Assembly (NCBI GenBank): GCA_900635495.1
Contig: LR134136.1
Location: 2,914,001-2,978,000 of the forward strand
Origin: Atlantibacter hermannii
GTDB lineage: Bacteria; Pseudomonadota; Gammaproteobacteria; Enterobacterales; Enterobacteriaceae
DNA: 64,000 nt
Direction: 5' to 3'
Below, in pieces: positions 9,008 to 17,453 of this stretch (position 1 is its first letter; each line of letters opens with the position of its first letter). Below the pieces are notes generated by a model, which worked only from the letters and a program-made list of their open reading frames with translations, was not told where the DNA came from and did not search any database. A program made the position numbers and the translations under genes.

Positions 9008-9673
9008 TTCGGATCACGCTCCTGACGGTTAAGCTGATTTTCAAAATAGTTTTGCAGCGTGGAGAGCACCGTCGCCATGACCCAATAAATCAACGACGCC
9101 GCAAGGTACATGGTGAACACCTCCAGCGTACGCGAGGTGATCAACTGTGCCTGACGGAACAGCTCCGGGACCTGAATGGTTGCGGCGAGCGAGGTATCTT
9201 TCACCAGGCTGATAAAACTGTTGCTGAGCGGCGGTAAGGCGACTCGCGCGGCCTGGGGCAGAATGGCGCGGCGCAGCGCCTGCCAGCGCGTCATCCCGAT
9301 ACTGGCGGCGGCTTCCCACTGCCCTTTATCGATAGACGAAATCGCCGCACGCAGGGTTTCCGACGCGTAGGCGGCGGTATTGAGTGACAGGCCGATCATC
9401 GCCGCCGGGATGGGATCCAGCTCAATACCAAACTGCGGCAGGCCGTAGTAGATCATAAACAGCTGGGCAATCAGCGGTGTTCCGCGAAAAATCGAGATAT
9501 AAAAAGCGCGCCAGCCAGGAAACCGGCCAAATGACCGACAGGCGCATCAACGCCAGAATAAAAACCCAGCAGCAGCCCAAAGAACATCCCGCGATACTGA
9601 GCTGCAGCGTAAACACCGCTCCTTTCAGCAAGTACGGCAAAGAATCGATAATCAGTTGAATACTTTCTTGCAT
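9004..9673 (-). CDS. tcyL: L-cystine ABC transporter permease, frameshifted
   Basis: TcyL (YecS) is the membrane subunit of the cystine importer. It starts MQESIQLIIDSLPYLLKGAVFTLQLSI at 9673 and ends NQLNRQERDPK at 9004. The C-terminal two thirds hold the ABC permease loop TAAYASETLRAAISSIDKGQWEAA. Three one-base changes disturb the middle: a missing base near 9588-9591, an extra base in the A run at 9560-9564 and an extra base in the A run at 9501-9505 (plus-strand runs). With these corrected the protein is 222 residues, exactly the E. coli length, so I regard the gene as functional. Four-base overlap with tcyN, about 20 bases from dcyD. Confidence 0.9.
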
Positions 9674-9693
9674 GAGTATTATTTCACCGCAGT

Positions 9694-10678
9694 TCAAACA
9701 TGGGGATGATAGGCGAAGAGCGCAGGCGCGCCGCCGGTATGCACAAACAGGATTGGCGCCGTGTCTTTAAACCGGCGCTGGCTAATGCCATCGATAAGCC
9801 CTGCCATGGCCTTCCCCGTGTAGACCGGATCGAGCAAAATCCCTTCCAGTTTGGGCGAGCAGTTTCACCGCTTCCATTCCCTCTTCATTTGGCACGCCAT
9901 AGCCCGGACCGAAATAATCATCCCACAGGGAAACCGGTGCTGATGCAGTGACCTCAAGCTTGCCCGCCACTGCCTGTTGCAGCGCCACCACTTTGGGTTT
10001 TTGCATGGCAATGCTGCGCGACACGGTGACGCCGATAAGCTCCACGTCCGGCATCACCTGTTCCAGCCCGACCGCCAGGCCTGCGTGCGTGCCGGCGCTA
10101 CCGGATGCGACCACCACCGATCCCAGGTTGATTGATTCGCACTGGTGCGCGATTTCCAGCGCGCTTTCCACATAACCGAGCGCGCCCAGGGCGTTCGACC
10201 CGCCCACCGGAATGACATACGGACGAAACCCCTGCGCTTCGACGCGGGTGGCTAACTCCTCAAGTTGGGCATCCGGGTTATCCAGGGCATCGCACATTTC
10301 AATCTGGACGTTAAACAAGTCGAGAAGCAGGCGGTTGCCGTTGGTTAAATAATTTTCTGCACGCGTGCCGATCGGGTTTTCCAGCAACGCCACGCAGTGC
10401 AGCCCCAGCTTCGCCGCCACCGCCGCAGTCTGGCGTACATGGTTGGACTGGATCGCGCCGGCGGTAATAAGCGTATCCGCACCTTCACGCAAGGCATCCG
10501 CCGCCAGAAACTCCAGTTTACGCAGCTTATTGCCGCCCATCGCCATTGGCGTCACGTCGTCACGTTTGATATAGATTTCCCGCCCGAGATAATCGGAAAA
10601 GCGCGGTAAGAATTCCAGCGGCGTAGGCGCGCCGATAAACTCCAGTCGGGGGAAACGGGTTAAATTTTGCAGTGACAT
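9694..10678 (-). CDS. dcyD: D-cysteine desulfhydrase, one frameshift
   Basis: DcyD is a PLP enzyme of the ACC-deaminase family that degrades D-cysteine to pyruvate, sulfide and ammonia. It starts MSLQNLTRFPRLEFIGAPTP at 10678 behind GGAGG. The PLP-lysine region MAMGGNKLRKLEFL (near residue 50) and the SNHVRQTAAVAAKLG loop are clear. Around residue 275 the frame is lost because of an extra base in the GGG run at 9853-9855. The other frame then continues GILLDPVYTGKAMAGL and ends in FAYHPHV at 9694. Corrected length is 327 residues, as expected. The gene lies inside the tcyJ-dcyD-tcyL-tcyN cluster, preceded by a terminator-like hairpin. Confidence 0.92.
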
Positions 10679-10754
10679 GACACCTCCGGATGCCGTTTTC
10701 TTTTTGCAGATCGGGTAATTATGCATCACCTGCGCCAGGGCTGGCGTAATGACA

Positions 10755-10787
10755 TAAAAAAAGGTGCTGATTTCAGCACCTTTTTAC
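10755..10787 (-). terminator. Terminator/attenuator between tcyJ and dcyD
   Basis: AAGGTGCTGA (10761-10770) and TCAGCACCTT (10773-10782) form a perfect 10-bp stem. Read leftward it is followed by a U tract (A run at 10755-10760 on the plus strand). It sits 13 bases after the tcyJ stop and 77 bases before dcyD, so it should favour the abundant periplasmic binding protein over the downstream genes. Confidence 0.88.
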
Positions 10788-10799
10788 CAGCAGGACGAC

Positions 10800-11600
10800 T
10801 TATTTCGTCACGTCGGCGCCAAACCATTTTTCAGACAGTTTGGCCAGCGACCCGTCTTTCTGCATCTCGGCGAAAGCCTGATCCACCGCTTTCAGCAGAT
10901 CGTCATTGCCTTTACGCAACGCAACGCCCGCTTCCTGACGTGAGAACGGTTCACCTGCGACCGCCAGGGTATCTTTGGTTTTCTTCACCAGATCCAGCGC
11001 GGCCAGACGGTCAACCAGAATAGCGTCAATACGGCCTACGCGCAGATCCTGGTATTTAGTCGGGTCATCATCATAGGTACGGATATCCACGCCCTGCACA
11101 TTCTGGCGCAGCCACTCTTCATAGTTGGTGCCAAGGCCGACACCCACTTTTTTCCCTTTCAGGTCTGCCGCGGTTTTGATGGAGCCTTCATTACCCTTTT
11201 TCACCAGCGCCTGGATACCGGACACAGTGTACGGCGTGGAGAAGTCATACTTCTTCTTACGCTCGTCGGAAATGGTGACCTGGTTAATGACAACGTCAAT
11301 ACGCTTAGAGTCCAGCGACGCCAGCATCCCGTCCCACTTGGTCGGTTTCAGCGACGCTTTCACGCCCAGATGCTTCGCCAACTCTTCAGCAAACTCCACT
11401 TCAAAGCCAGTGAGCTTACCGTCATCGCCCTGGAAGCTGAACGGCGGATAGGTGCCTTCCAGCCCCACCAACAGCGTGCCGCGCTCTTTGACTTTATTCA
11501 GTAGATCTTCCGCTGCGAAGGTTTTCGCGCTTACGCCTGCCATTAACGCCACTGCCATGACGCCCATCAGCGCCTGACGGCCAAACTGTGCAAGTTTCAT
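10800..11600 (-). CDS. tcyJ: Cystine-binding periplasmic protein (FliY)
   Basis: TcyJ (FliY) is the periplasmic solute-binding protein for L-cystine. The 266-residue precursor starts MKLAQFGRQALMGVMAVALM at 11600 and has a signal peptide cleaved after AKTFA (about residue 29). The family-3 SBP fold shows GTLLVGLEGTYPPFSF, LTGFEVEFAEELAKHLG and the KWDGMLASLDSKRIDVV block. An upstream in-frame extension of about 90 codons lacks signal-like features and is rejected. The gene is first in the tcyJ-dcyD-tcyL-tcyN cluster and lies beside fliZ-fliA, as in E. coli. Confidence 0.97.
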   Translation of the reverse strand: MKLAQFGRQALMGVMAVALMAGVSAKTFAAEDLLNKVKERGTLLVGLEGTYPPFSFQGDDGKLTGFEVEFAEELAKHLGVKASLKPTKWDGMLASLDSKRIDVVINQVTISDERKKKYDFSTPYTVSGIQALVKKGNEGSIKTAADLKGKKVGVGLGTNYEEWLRQNVQGVDIRTYDDDPTKYQDLRVGRIDAILVDRLAALDLVKKTKDTLAVAGEPFSRQEAGVALRKGNDDLLKAVDQAFAEMQKDGSLAKLSEKWFGADVTK

Positions 11601-11685
11601 AGATACCCCAGATATCGAAATTTTCAGCCAGTTTAAAGAGTTACACCTGTTAAGCAAACAACAGAATGGAACGAGATATGCCAAA

Positions 11686-12237
11686 TTAATATATAGCAGA
11701 ACTCGCTTCAAACAGGGCTTTCGGGGTGTCTTTCTGAAGGCTGTGATTGAGGTAACGGGAGTATTTGCGCAGGGCAATACGGTAGTTATTGGTGCTGGTC
11801 GGCGGCAGCCAGCGCTCAAGCTGATCTTCGATCTCGCCCTTCTGAGCCTGATCGGCCGGGATCTGCTGTGCTTCAAGGTGTTCGCCCAGACGGCGCAGAC
11901 GCACCACGTATTCGCGAATGGTTCCGGGACTCATGTCGGTACGTTCAAACAGGTATTGTTTGAAGCCGATGATGTCGAAATGTTCGCTTTGCACTTTGCA
12001 GTGCAGATCGCCGCAGAAACGGCACAGCGCAGACCATTCATGGCGCTGGCTGGCCCAGGTTGCTTCGTCGATCAGCGTGTCCAGTTGAGCGATGGCGGTT
12101 TTATTGACGATACTCCCACGATGGACCAGCGTGATGCGGTCCAGCAGTTTGCCGCAATGGGCGCAATGGGTTTCAGCGTGCTTAAAGTCTTTCAGGTAGC
12201 GGCTAATAGGCCGTTTTTTTTGTTGTGGCTCAGTCAT
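11686..12237 (-). CDS. fliZ: Flagella/curli regulator FliZ
   Basis: FliZ is a DNA-binding regulator that represses sigma-S-dependent promoters during motility and, in Salmonella, raises flagellar class 2 expression. The 183-residue form starts at ATG 12237 (MTEPQQKKRPISRYLKDF) behind GGGAG, matching the E. coli length; an ATG eleven codons upstream lacks a ribosome site. CAHCGKLLDR and CRFCGDLHC provide cysteine pairs that look like a zinc ribbon. The C-terminal half is tyrosine-recombinase SAM-like (MSPGTIREYVVRLRRLGEHL, TSTNNYRIALRKY). It lies 60 bases after fliA, in the same transcript. Confidence 0.96.
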   Translation of the reverse strand: MTEPQQKKRPISRYLKDFKHAETHCAHCGKLLDRITLVHRGSIVNKTAIAQLDTLIDEATWASQRHEWSALCRFCGDLHCKVQSEHFDIIGFKQYLFERTDMSPGTIREYVVRLRRLGEHLEAQQIPADQAQKGEIEDQLERWLPPTSTNNYRIALRKYSRYLNHSLQKDTPKALFEASSAIY

Positions 12238-12297
12238 AGTAACTCCCGGTGTAACATGCATGAATGGCATTCCCAGGATGATGAGCAGCTCAACAAC

Positions 12298-13017
12298 CTA
12301 TAACTTACCCAGACGAGACCGTAGCCGTTTGATTGCCTGGCTATGCAACTGGCTCACCCGCGACTCCCCAACTTCCAGCACCGCGCCAATCTCTTTGAGA
12401 TTGAGCTCTTCCTGGTAGTAGAGCGTCAACACCAGTTGTTCACGTTCCGGCAACGCCTCGATCGCTTCCATGACACGATGGCGAAGGCTGCTTTCCAACA
12501 ACTGTTGTAACGGGTTTTCGCTTTGATGTTCTTCGGTCACCAGTTCGATACTGTCGCCGTGCTCTTCCCGCCACTCATCGTAGGAAAACAGCTGGCTGTT
12601 ATTGGTGTCGAGCAACATCTGACGATATTCTTCAAGCGCGATCCCTAAACGCTGCGCCACCTCTGTTTCGCTGGCGTTACGTCCGAGTTCCTGCTCCAGT
12701 TGACCTATGGCCTGTGCGACTTCGCGGGCATTACGCCGAACGCTGCGCGGCACCCAATCGCGGCTGCGCAATTCATCCAGCATGGCTCCCCGAATACGCT
12801 GTACTGCGTAAGTGGTAAATGCCGTACCTTGCAGGGCGTCGTAGCGTTCTACCGCATTTAATAACCCGATGCCGCCTGCCTGAAGCAGATCGTCGAGCTC
12901 CACACTCGCCGGCAAGCGCACCTGCAGGCGCAATGCTTCGTGACGCACCAGCGGGACATAACGCTGCCACAGCGAGTGTTTATCCATTACACCATCAGCG
13001 GTATAGAGTGTATTCAC
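12298..13017 (-). CDS. fliA: Flagellar sigma factor sigma-28
   Basis: FliA is the sigma factor for late flagellar genes (fliC, fliD, motility and chemotaxis operons). The 239 residues match the E. coli length. Region 2 reads SLWQRYVPLVRHEALRLQVRLP and LLQAGGIGLLNAVERYDALQGTAFTTYAVQRIRGAMLDELR-type sequence (split here by conserved blocks). Region 4 contains LPEREQLVLTLYYQEELNLKEIGAVLEVGESRVSQ-like helix-turn-helix segments. Two promoters of its consensus are seen upstream of fliC and fliD. The product is normally held by FlgM until the hook is complete. Confidence 0.97.
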   Translation of the reverse strand: MNTLYTADGVMDKHSLWQRYVPLVRHEALRLQVRLPASVELDDLLQAGGIGLLNAVERYDALQGTAFTTYAVQRIRGAMLDELRSRDWVPRSVRRNAREVAQAIGQLEQELGRNASETEVAQRLGIALEEYRQMLLDTNNSQLFSYDEWREEHGDSIELVTEEHQSENPLQQLLESSLRHRVMEAIEALPEREQLVLTLYYQEELNLKEIGAVLEVGESRVSQLHSQAIKRLRSRLGKL

Positions 13018-13136
13018 GATAAACAGCCCTGCGTTAATTAAGTTATCGGCATGATTATCCGTTTCTGGAGGGCTTTTAATCGGATGAATAGTGGGTGAAA
13101 TGGGGCGTATTTAGGGGTTATAGGGAGGTAGGGGCA

Positions 13137-13162
13137 GAAAAAACCCCGCCGGAGCGGGGTTT
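13137..13162 (-). terminator. fliC terminator
   Basis: AAACCCCGC (13141-13149), loop CGGA, GCGGGGTTT (13154-13162) make a perfect stem followed on the minus strand by a U tract. It lies 18 bases after the fliC stop and before the fliA gene, separating the flagellin transcript from fliA-fliZ. Confidence 0.92.
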
Positions 13163-13179
13163 GCAAGGTTTTTTGCGAA

Positions 13180-14877
13180 TTAACGCAGCAGAGACAGAAC
13201 GCTCTGAGTAGTCTGGTTAGCCTGTGCCAGTACAGAAGTACCTGCCTGCTGCAGGATCTGAGCACGGGACATGTTAGACACTTCGGTCGCGTAGTCAGCA
13301 TCTTCGATACGGCTACGAGCAGAAGTCAGTTGTTCACAGTGTTGCCGAGGTTGGTGATGGTAGAATCGAAACGGTTCTGCACAGCACCCAGGTCGGAACG
13401 CAGGGAGTCAACTTTAGCCAGAGCTTTATCCAGCGCGGCCAGCGGATCGGTGGTTTTGGCAGTAGCAGTTTTAGCGTCTGTTGAGATTTTGCCATCAGCA
13501 GAAACATATGCAGCTTTTCCGGAACCATTAGTGATTGCACCGTCATTCTGGACATGATAGGTCGCAACATTACTATCAACAATTTTACCGGCTTTATCCA
13601 GGTACATTGTTGGAGTACCAGCAGCAGCTGATTTTACAGTACCGGCAGCGTCGATAGTATAATCAGTGTCGCCCGCTGCGAGAGCATTTACGGTTACTGC
13701 TACACCTTTAGTAGCTGCGGCTAAGTTTATCTGCGCTAATAAATGCTTTATCTACTGTTGCAGTACCGGCAGTTGTACCATCAGCACTACCGGACAACGT
13801 AAATTTACTACCATTTTCAGTAACGATTTTAGAAACAACAGCGTTGCCAGTAGCGCCACCAACGTTATTATTTTGTAAAGAAGTTAAGGTTGCCTGGGTA
13901 AGGGAGCCACTACCGTTCTTGGTAAGATTACCAGTAGTATCAAGATACAGAACTGCGTTATCGTCCTGAGCGGTAATTTTACCTTCGCTAGAAATATTTA
14001 CTTGCTGGCTGCTTCCATCAATTTCGATGGTTGCTTTAACAGAATCACCAGCTTTAGGCGTTAAATATTGCTGAACATCAGCAGCATCGGTTGCACCTGC
14101 TGCAGTTGCAAAAGAATAGGATTTCTTATCTGCATCATAAGTGTAAGTTACGGCTGCCGCTGTACCAAAACCGTTATCTACAGTTGCTGCTGCGGTATCA
14201 CCCGTTTTCAGGGTTTTGAAAATATCAGTAGTAGTGGCTTTAGAGAAACCAGCATCGCCAGTGTACGTTTTACCTTGATCCGCAGTGGTGAAGCCCGCTG
14301 CAACTAAATCCTTAGTTGAAGCAACTTTATTATCCACTCCGCCTTTACCGTTCACATTAAAGCCGTCAAGACCCAAAGTGCTGGAAGTGATTTCTTTCAG
14401 GTCGATAGTGATGGTTTCGCCATCGTTCGCACCAACCTGGATTTTCATGGAGCTGTCGGACGCCAGAACTTTCACGCCGTTGAACTGAGTCTGACCAGAT
14501 ACGCGGTCGATTTCGCTCAGACGTTGAGTGATTTCATTCTGGATGGAGTCCAGGTCAGACTGGGAGTTAGTACCGTTGGTTGCCTGAACTGACAGCTCAC
14601 GAACACGCTGCAGGTTGTTGTTGATTTCAGACAGCGCGCCTTCAGTAGTCTGCGCGATGGAGATACCGTCGTTGGCGTTACGGGAAGCCTGAGTCAGACC
14701 TTTGATGTTAGAGGTGAAGCGGTTAGCAATCGCCTGGCCAGCGGCGTCGTCTTTGGCGCTGTTAATACGCAGACCGGAAGACAAACGCTCAATCGCAGAG
14801 CTCAGGGAAGATTGAGATTTGTTCAAGTTGTTCTGGGTCAACAGCGACAGGCTGTTAGTGTTAATGACTTGTGCCAT
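13180..14877 (-). CDS. fliC: Flagellin, two compensating frameshifts
   Basis: FliC is the filament subunit exported through the flagellar type III system. The conserved N-terminal D0/D1 (MAQVINTNSLSLLTQNNL, LSSGLRINSAKDDAAGQAIA) and C-terminal D1/D0 (RSRIEDADYATEVSN, ILQQAGTSVLAQANQ, QSVLSLLR at 13180) are present. The middle, about residues 180-480, is Thr/Ala/Gly-rich, variable D2/D3 sequence. Two breaks interrupt it: an extra base near 13722-13726, and a missing base near 13329 just before LTSARSRIED. Their effects cancel, giving 565 residues. It is expressed from the sigma-28 promoter at 14949-14976 and followed by its own terminator. No second flagellin or fliB is seen. Confidence 0.94.
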
Positions 14878-14948
14878 GATCTTTTCCTTATCAATTTACA
14901 TCTTGATGTTGTTGGGCCGTTGCCCACGGTCTTGTCACCGTAACCCAT

Positions 14949-14976
14949 GTATCGGCACCCTATTTTCGAACTTTAG
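14949..14976 (-). promoter_or_regulatory. Sigma-28 promoter of fliC
   Basis: Read on the minus strand the site is TAAAGTTC, 11 bases, GCCGATAC, against the FliA consensus TAAAGTTT-N11-GCCGATAA. The -10 lies about 75 bases upstream of the fliC ATG, giving a leader of typical length. Confidence 0.93.
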
Positions 14977-15101
14977 AAAATTTTTAATGTGGGGCGATTA
15001 TTTTTATCTTTTCGGGTCGCCGATCCGCATGCGTTTGCTAACTCCTGGAATTACCCTTCATTAAGCGCACTATTCCGTCTATTATGCCGCCAAAATTTTA
15101 T

Positions 15102-15128
15102 TAAACTTTGCCGCCAGAATGCCGATAC
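15102..15128 (+). promoter_or_regulatory. Sigma-28 promoter of fliD
   Basis: TAAACTTT (15102-15109), 11 bases, GCCGATAC (15121-15128) is a near-consensus FliA promoter. It lies 37 bases before the fliD ATG and diverges from the fliC promoter in the same 288-base intergenic region. Confidence 0.93.
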
Positions 15129-15165
15129 CGCGTCTAACTACTGTTTGCAATCAAAAGGAAATGGC

Positions 15166-16572
15166 ATGGCTTCAATTACATCATTAGGTATTGGCGCTAA
15201 CTTACCGCTGGATTCGCTGTTAGCTAATCTGACAACTGCTGAAAAAGCGCGCTTAACGCCTATTACCAAACAGCAAAGCGCCAATACTGCGCGCCTTACC
15301 GCTTACGGCACGCTGAAAAGCTCGCTGGAAAAATTCCAGACTGCAAACAATACGTTAAATAATGCCGATCTGTTCAAAAGCACTACGGCGACAAGCAGCA
15401 GCACTGATTTAACCGTGAGTACAACCGCAGGAGCGGCACCAGGTAAGTACACCATCAATGTGACAAAACTTGCCCAGGCGCAGTCCCTGACCACCAACAC
15501 CAAAATCTCGTCGAGTAAAGAAGCGTTGGGGAGTACCGATGTTGCCGAGCGCACCATCGTCATTAGCCAGAAAAGCCATGATAAGCCGCTGGAAATCAAA
15601 CTCAGCAGCGATCAGACTTCGCTGGAAGGGATCCGCGACGCAATTAATGACGCCGACGGTGGCGTTTCCGCCAGTATCGTTAAGGTTGATGATGAAAATT
15701 ATCAACTTGTACTGACCTCCACGACCACCGGCACCGATAATAAAATGACCATTGAAGTCAAAGACGATCCGAAACTCAATGGCCTTATCCGCTACGACGG
15801 CACCAGCGGTGGCATGGACCAGCTAGTTGCAGCCCAGAATGCGGAACTGACCGTCAATAACATTAATATCGTGCGCCAAACCAATACCATCACTGATGCC
15901 CCCCAAGGCGTAACACTGAATCTGACAAAAGAAGTCAGCAACGTGACGGTAACGGTTGAGAAAAGCAACGATCAGTCCAAAGCCGCGATTAAAGGGTGGG
16001 TTGATGCCTATAACTCCCTGATTGACACCTTTAACTCCCTGACAAAATACACCGCTGTCGATCCTGGCGCAGAGGCGCAGAGTACCAGCAATGGTGCGTT
16101 ACTGGGCGATACCGTGGTGCGCAGCATTCAGACCGGCCTGCGCGGCGTATTTAGCCAGGGCGATGCCAGTTCAACGTTTAAGACATTAAATGAAATCGGG
16201 ATTACGTCTGACGGCACCACCGGCAAACTGAAAATCGACGATACCAAGTTGACTAAAGCGCTGAACGAAAACGCATCCGCAACGCGTCTGTTGCTGGTGG
16301 GTGATGGCAAAGAGACCGGCATCACCACCAAAATGGCGTCAACGGTTAAAGATTATCTGGCCGATGACGGCATCATTGATACCGCCCAGGACAGCATTAA
16401 CTCAACGCTGAAAAAGTTGACCAAACAGTATTTGGCCACCAGCGACAGCATTGACGCGACGGTCGCCCGTTATAAGGCACAGTTTAATCAGCTCGACACC
16501 ATGATGAGCAAACTGAACACCACCAGTTCGTATTTAAGTCAACAATTTACGGCGATGAGCAAATCCAGCTAA
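15166..16572 (+). CDS. fliD: Flagellar filament cap protein FliD
   Basis: FliD (HAP2) forms the pentameric cap at the filament tip and promotes folding and insertion of exported flagellin. The gene encodes 468 residues, the E. coli length, starting MASITSLGIGANLPLDSLLANL at ATG 15166 behind AAGGAAATGGC. The N- and C-terminal coiled-coil regions (LTPITKQQSANTARLTAYGTLK; RYKAQFNQLDTMMSKLN) flank the central Thr/Ser-rich domains. A longer in-frame extension into the promoter region is rejected. It is first in the fliDST operon and reads without interruption. Confidence 0.97.
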   Translation: MASITSLGIGANLPLDSLLANLTTAEKARLTPITKQQSANTARLTAYGTLKSSLEKFQTANNTLNNADLFKSTTATSSSTDLTVSTTAGAAPGKYTINVTKLAQAQSLTTNTKISSSKEALGSTDVAERTIVISQKSHDKPLEIKLSSDQTSLEGIRDAINDADGGVSASIVKVDDENYQLVLTSTTTGTDNKMTIEVKDDPKLNGLIRYDGTSGGMDQLVAAQNAELTVNNINIVRQTNTITDAPQGVTLNLTKEVSNVTVTVEKSNDQSKAAIKGWVDAYNSLIDTFNSLTKYTAVDPGAEAQSTSNGALLGDTVVRSIQTGLRGVFSQGDASSTFKTLNEIGITSDGTTGKLKIDDTKLTKALNENASATRLLLVGDGKETGITTKMASTVKDYLADDGIIDTAQDSINSTLKKLTKQYLATSDSIDATVARYKAQFNQLDTMMSKLNTTSSYLSQQFTAMSKSS

Positions 16573-16587
16573 TGATGAGAGGTCATT

Positions 16588-16993
16588 ATGTATAACGCCA
16601 GTGGTACTAACGCCTATGCCCGCATAGGCGTAGAGAGTGCCGTAATGAGTGCCAGCCCCCCATCAGCTTATCGTGCTGTTGTTTGACGGCGCAATGAGTG
16701 CGCTGGTTCGCGCACGCCTGTTTATGCAGCAGGGTGAAACGGTGGCAAAAGGCGAAGCGCTGAGCAAAGCCATCAATATTATCGATAACGTTTGAAAGCC
16801 GGTCTCGATCCGCGAGCAGGGAGGCGACCTCGCCACCAACCTGTCTTCGCTGTATGACTATATGGTGCGCCGTTTGCTGCAGGCCAACCTGCGTAACGAC
16901 AGCCAGGCAATTGAAGAAGTGGAAGGGTTGCTCAGTAATCTTGCTGATGCCTGGAAGCAAGTCTCCCCACAGCCGGCTCATGCCCAGGAGTAA
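16588..16993 (+). CDS. fliS: Flagellin export chaperone FliS, frameshifted
   Basis: FliS binds the C-terminus of flagellin in the cytoplasm and delivers it to the export gate. Reading begins MYNASGTNAYARIGVESAVMSAS behind GAGG. It then needs three corrections: an extra C in the run 16656-16661, a missing G near 16789-16791 and an extra C near 16809-16812. After these it continues LFDGAMSALVRARLFM, then LSKAINIIDNG, then DYMVRRLLQANLRNDSQAIE, and stops at 16991-16993. Corrected length is 134 residues (E. coli 136). Position 15 bases after fliD and six bases before fliT confirms identity. Breaks are probably sequence errors. Confidence 0.9.
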
Positions 16994-16998
16994 CGTTA

Positions 16999-17375
16999 AT
17001 GTCCCCCCAACGTGGAGTTGATTAGCCGCTGGCAGCATGTTGCGCTGATGAGCCAGACCCTACTGGATCTGGCACAGAGGGGTGAGTGGGAGTTACTGCT
17101 GGAAAAAGAGGTTGCTTACCTTCAGTCCGTGGAGGCCGTGATGATTACGCCGGCCCTATAATTAGTCAGCAAGTGCAGGATATGCTGGAGACCTATCTGA
17201 AGCAGACCCTGGAAAACGAGCAGCAGCTAAAAAGCGCTGCTCCAACAGCGTCCTGGACGAGTTGAGCGAACTCATCGGCCAGTCTTCGCGCCAGCAATCG
17301 CTCAATAATGCTTACGGCAGACTGGCCGGCATGCCTGCTGGTTCCCAACACCCCCGCCAATTAACGCAACGATAA
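16999..17375 (+). CDS. fliT: Flagellar export chaperone/FlhDC regulator FliT, frameshifted
   Basis: FliT is the chaperone for FliD and also binds FlhD4C2 to lower class 2 transcription. The sequence reads MSPNVELISRWQHVALMSQTLLDLA after removing an extra C in the run 17003-17008. It then continues LEKEVAYLQSVEAV and ISQQVQDMLETYLKQTLENEQQLK, followed by a C-terminal Leu-rich helix. Further corrections needed are a missing C at 17154-17156, an extra A at 17229-17233 and an extra C at 17252-17253. Corrected length is about 124 residues (E. coli 121), ending TAA 17373-17375. It is last in fliDST. Confidence 0.85.
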
Positions 17376-17415
17376 TTTCCCCCGTGCTCTGGTGAGTTGA
17401 TGAAGATCTTCCATA

Positions 17416-17445
17416 CTCCAGAAGTCAGCCAAATGACTTCTGGAG
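17416..17445 (+). promoter_or_regulatory. Perfect 12-bp hairpin over the amyA leader
   Basis: CTCCAGAAGTCA (17416-17427) and TGACTTCTGGAG (17434-17445) pair perfectly around the loop GCCAAA. Outside it CTTCC (about 17408-17412) can pair with GGAAG (17449-17453), which is the amyA Shine-Dalgarno. There is no U tract, so this looks like translation control or mRNA protection rather than termination; it may also mark the end of the fliDST message. Confidence 0.6.
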
Positions 17446-17453
17446 CAAGGAAG

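Noticed and set aside
13018..13301. Leftward 87-codon frame over the fliC end and terminator
   Set aside because: It is a shadow frame of the fliC 3' end and terminator, with low-complexity, Arg/Cys/Leu-rich sequence.
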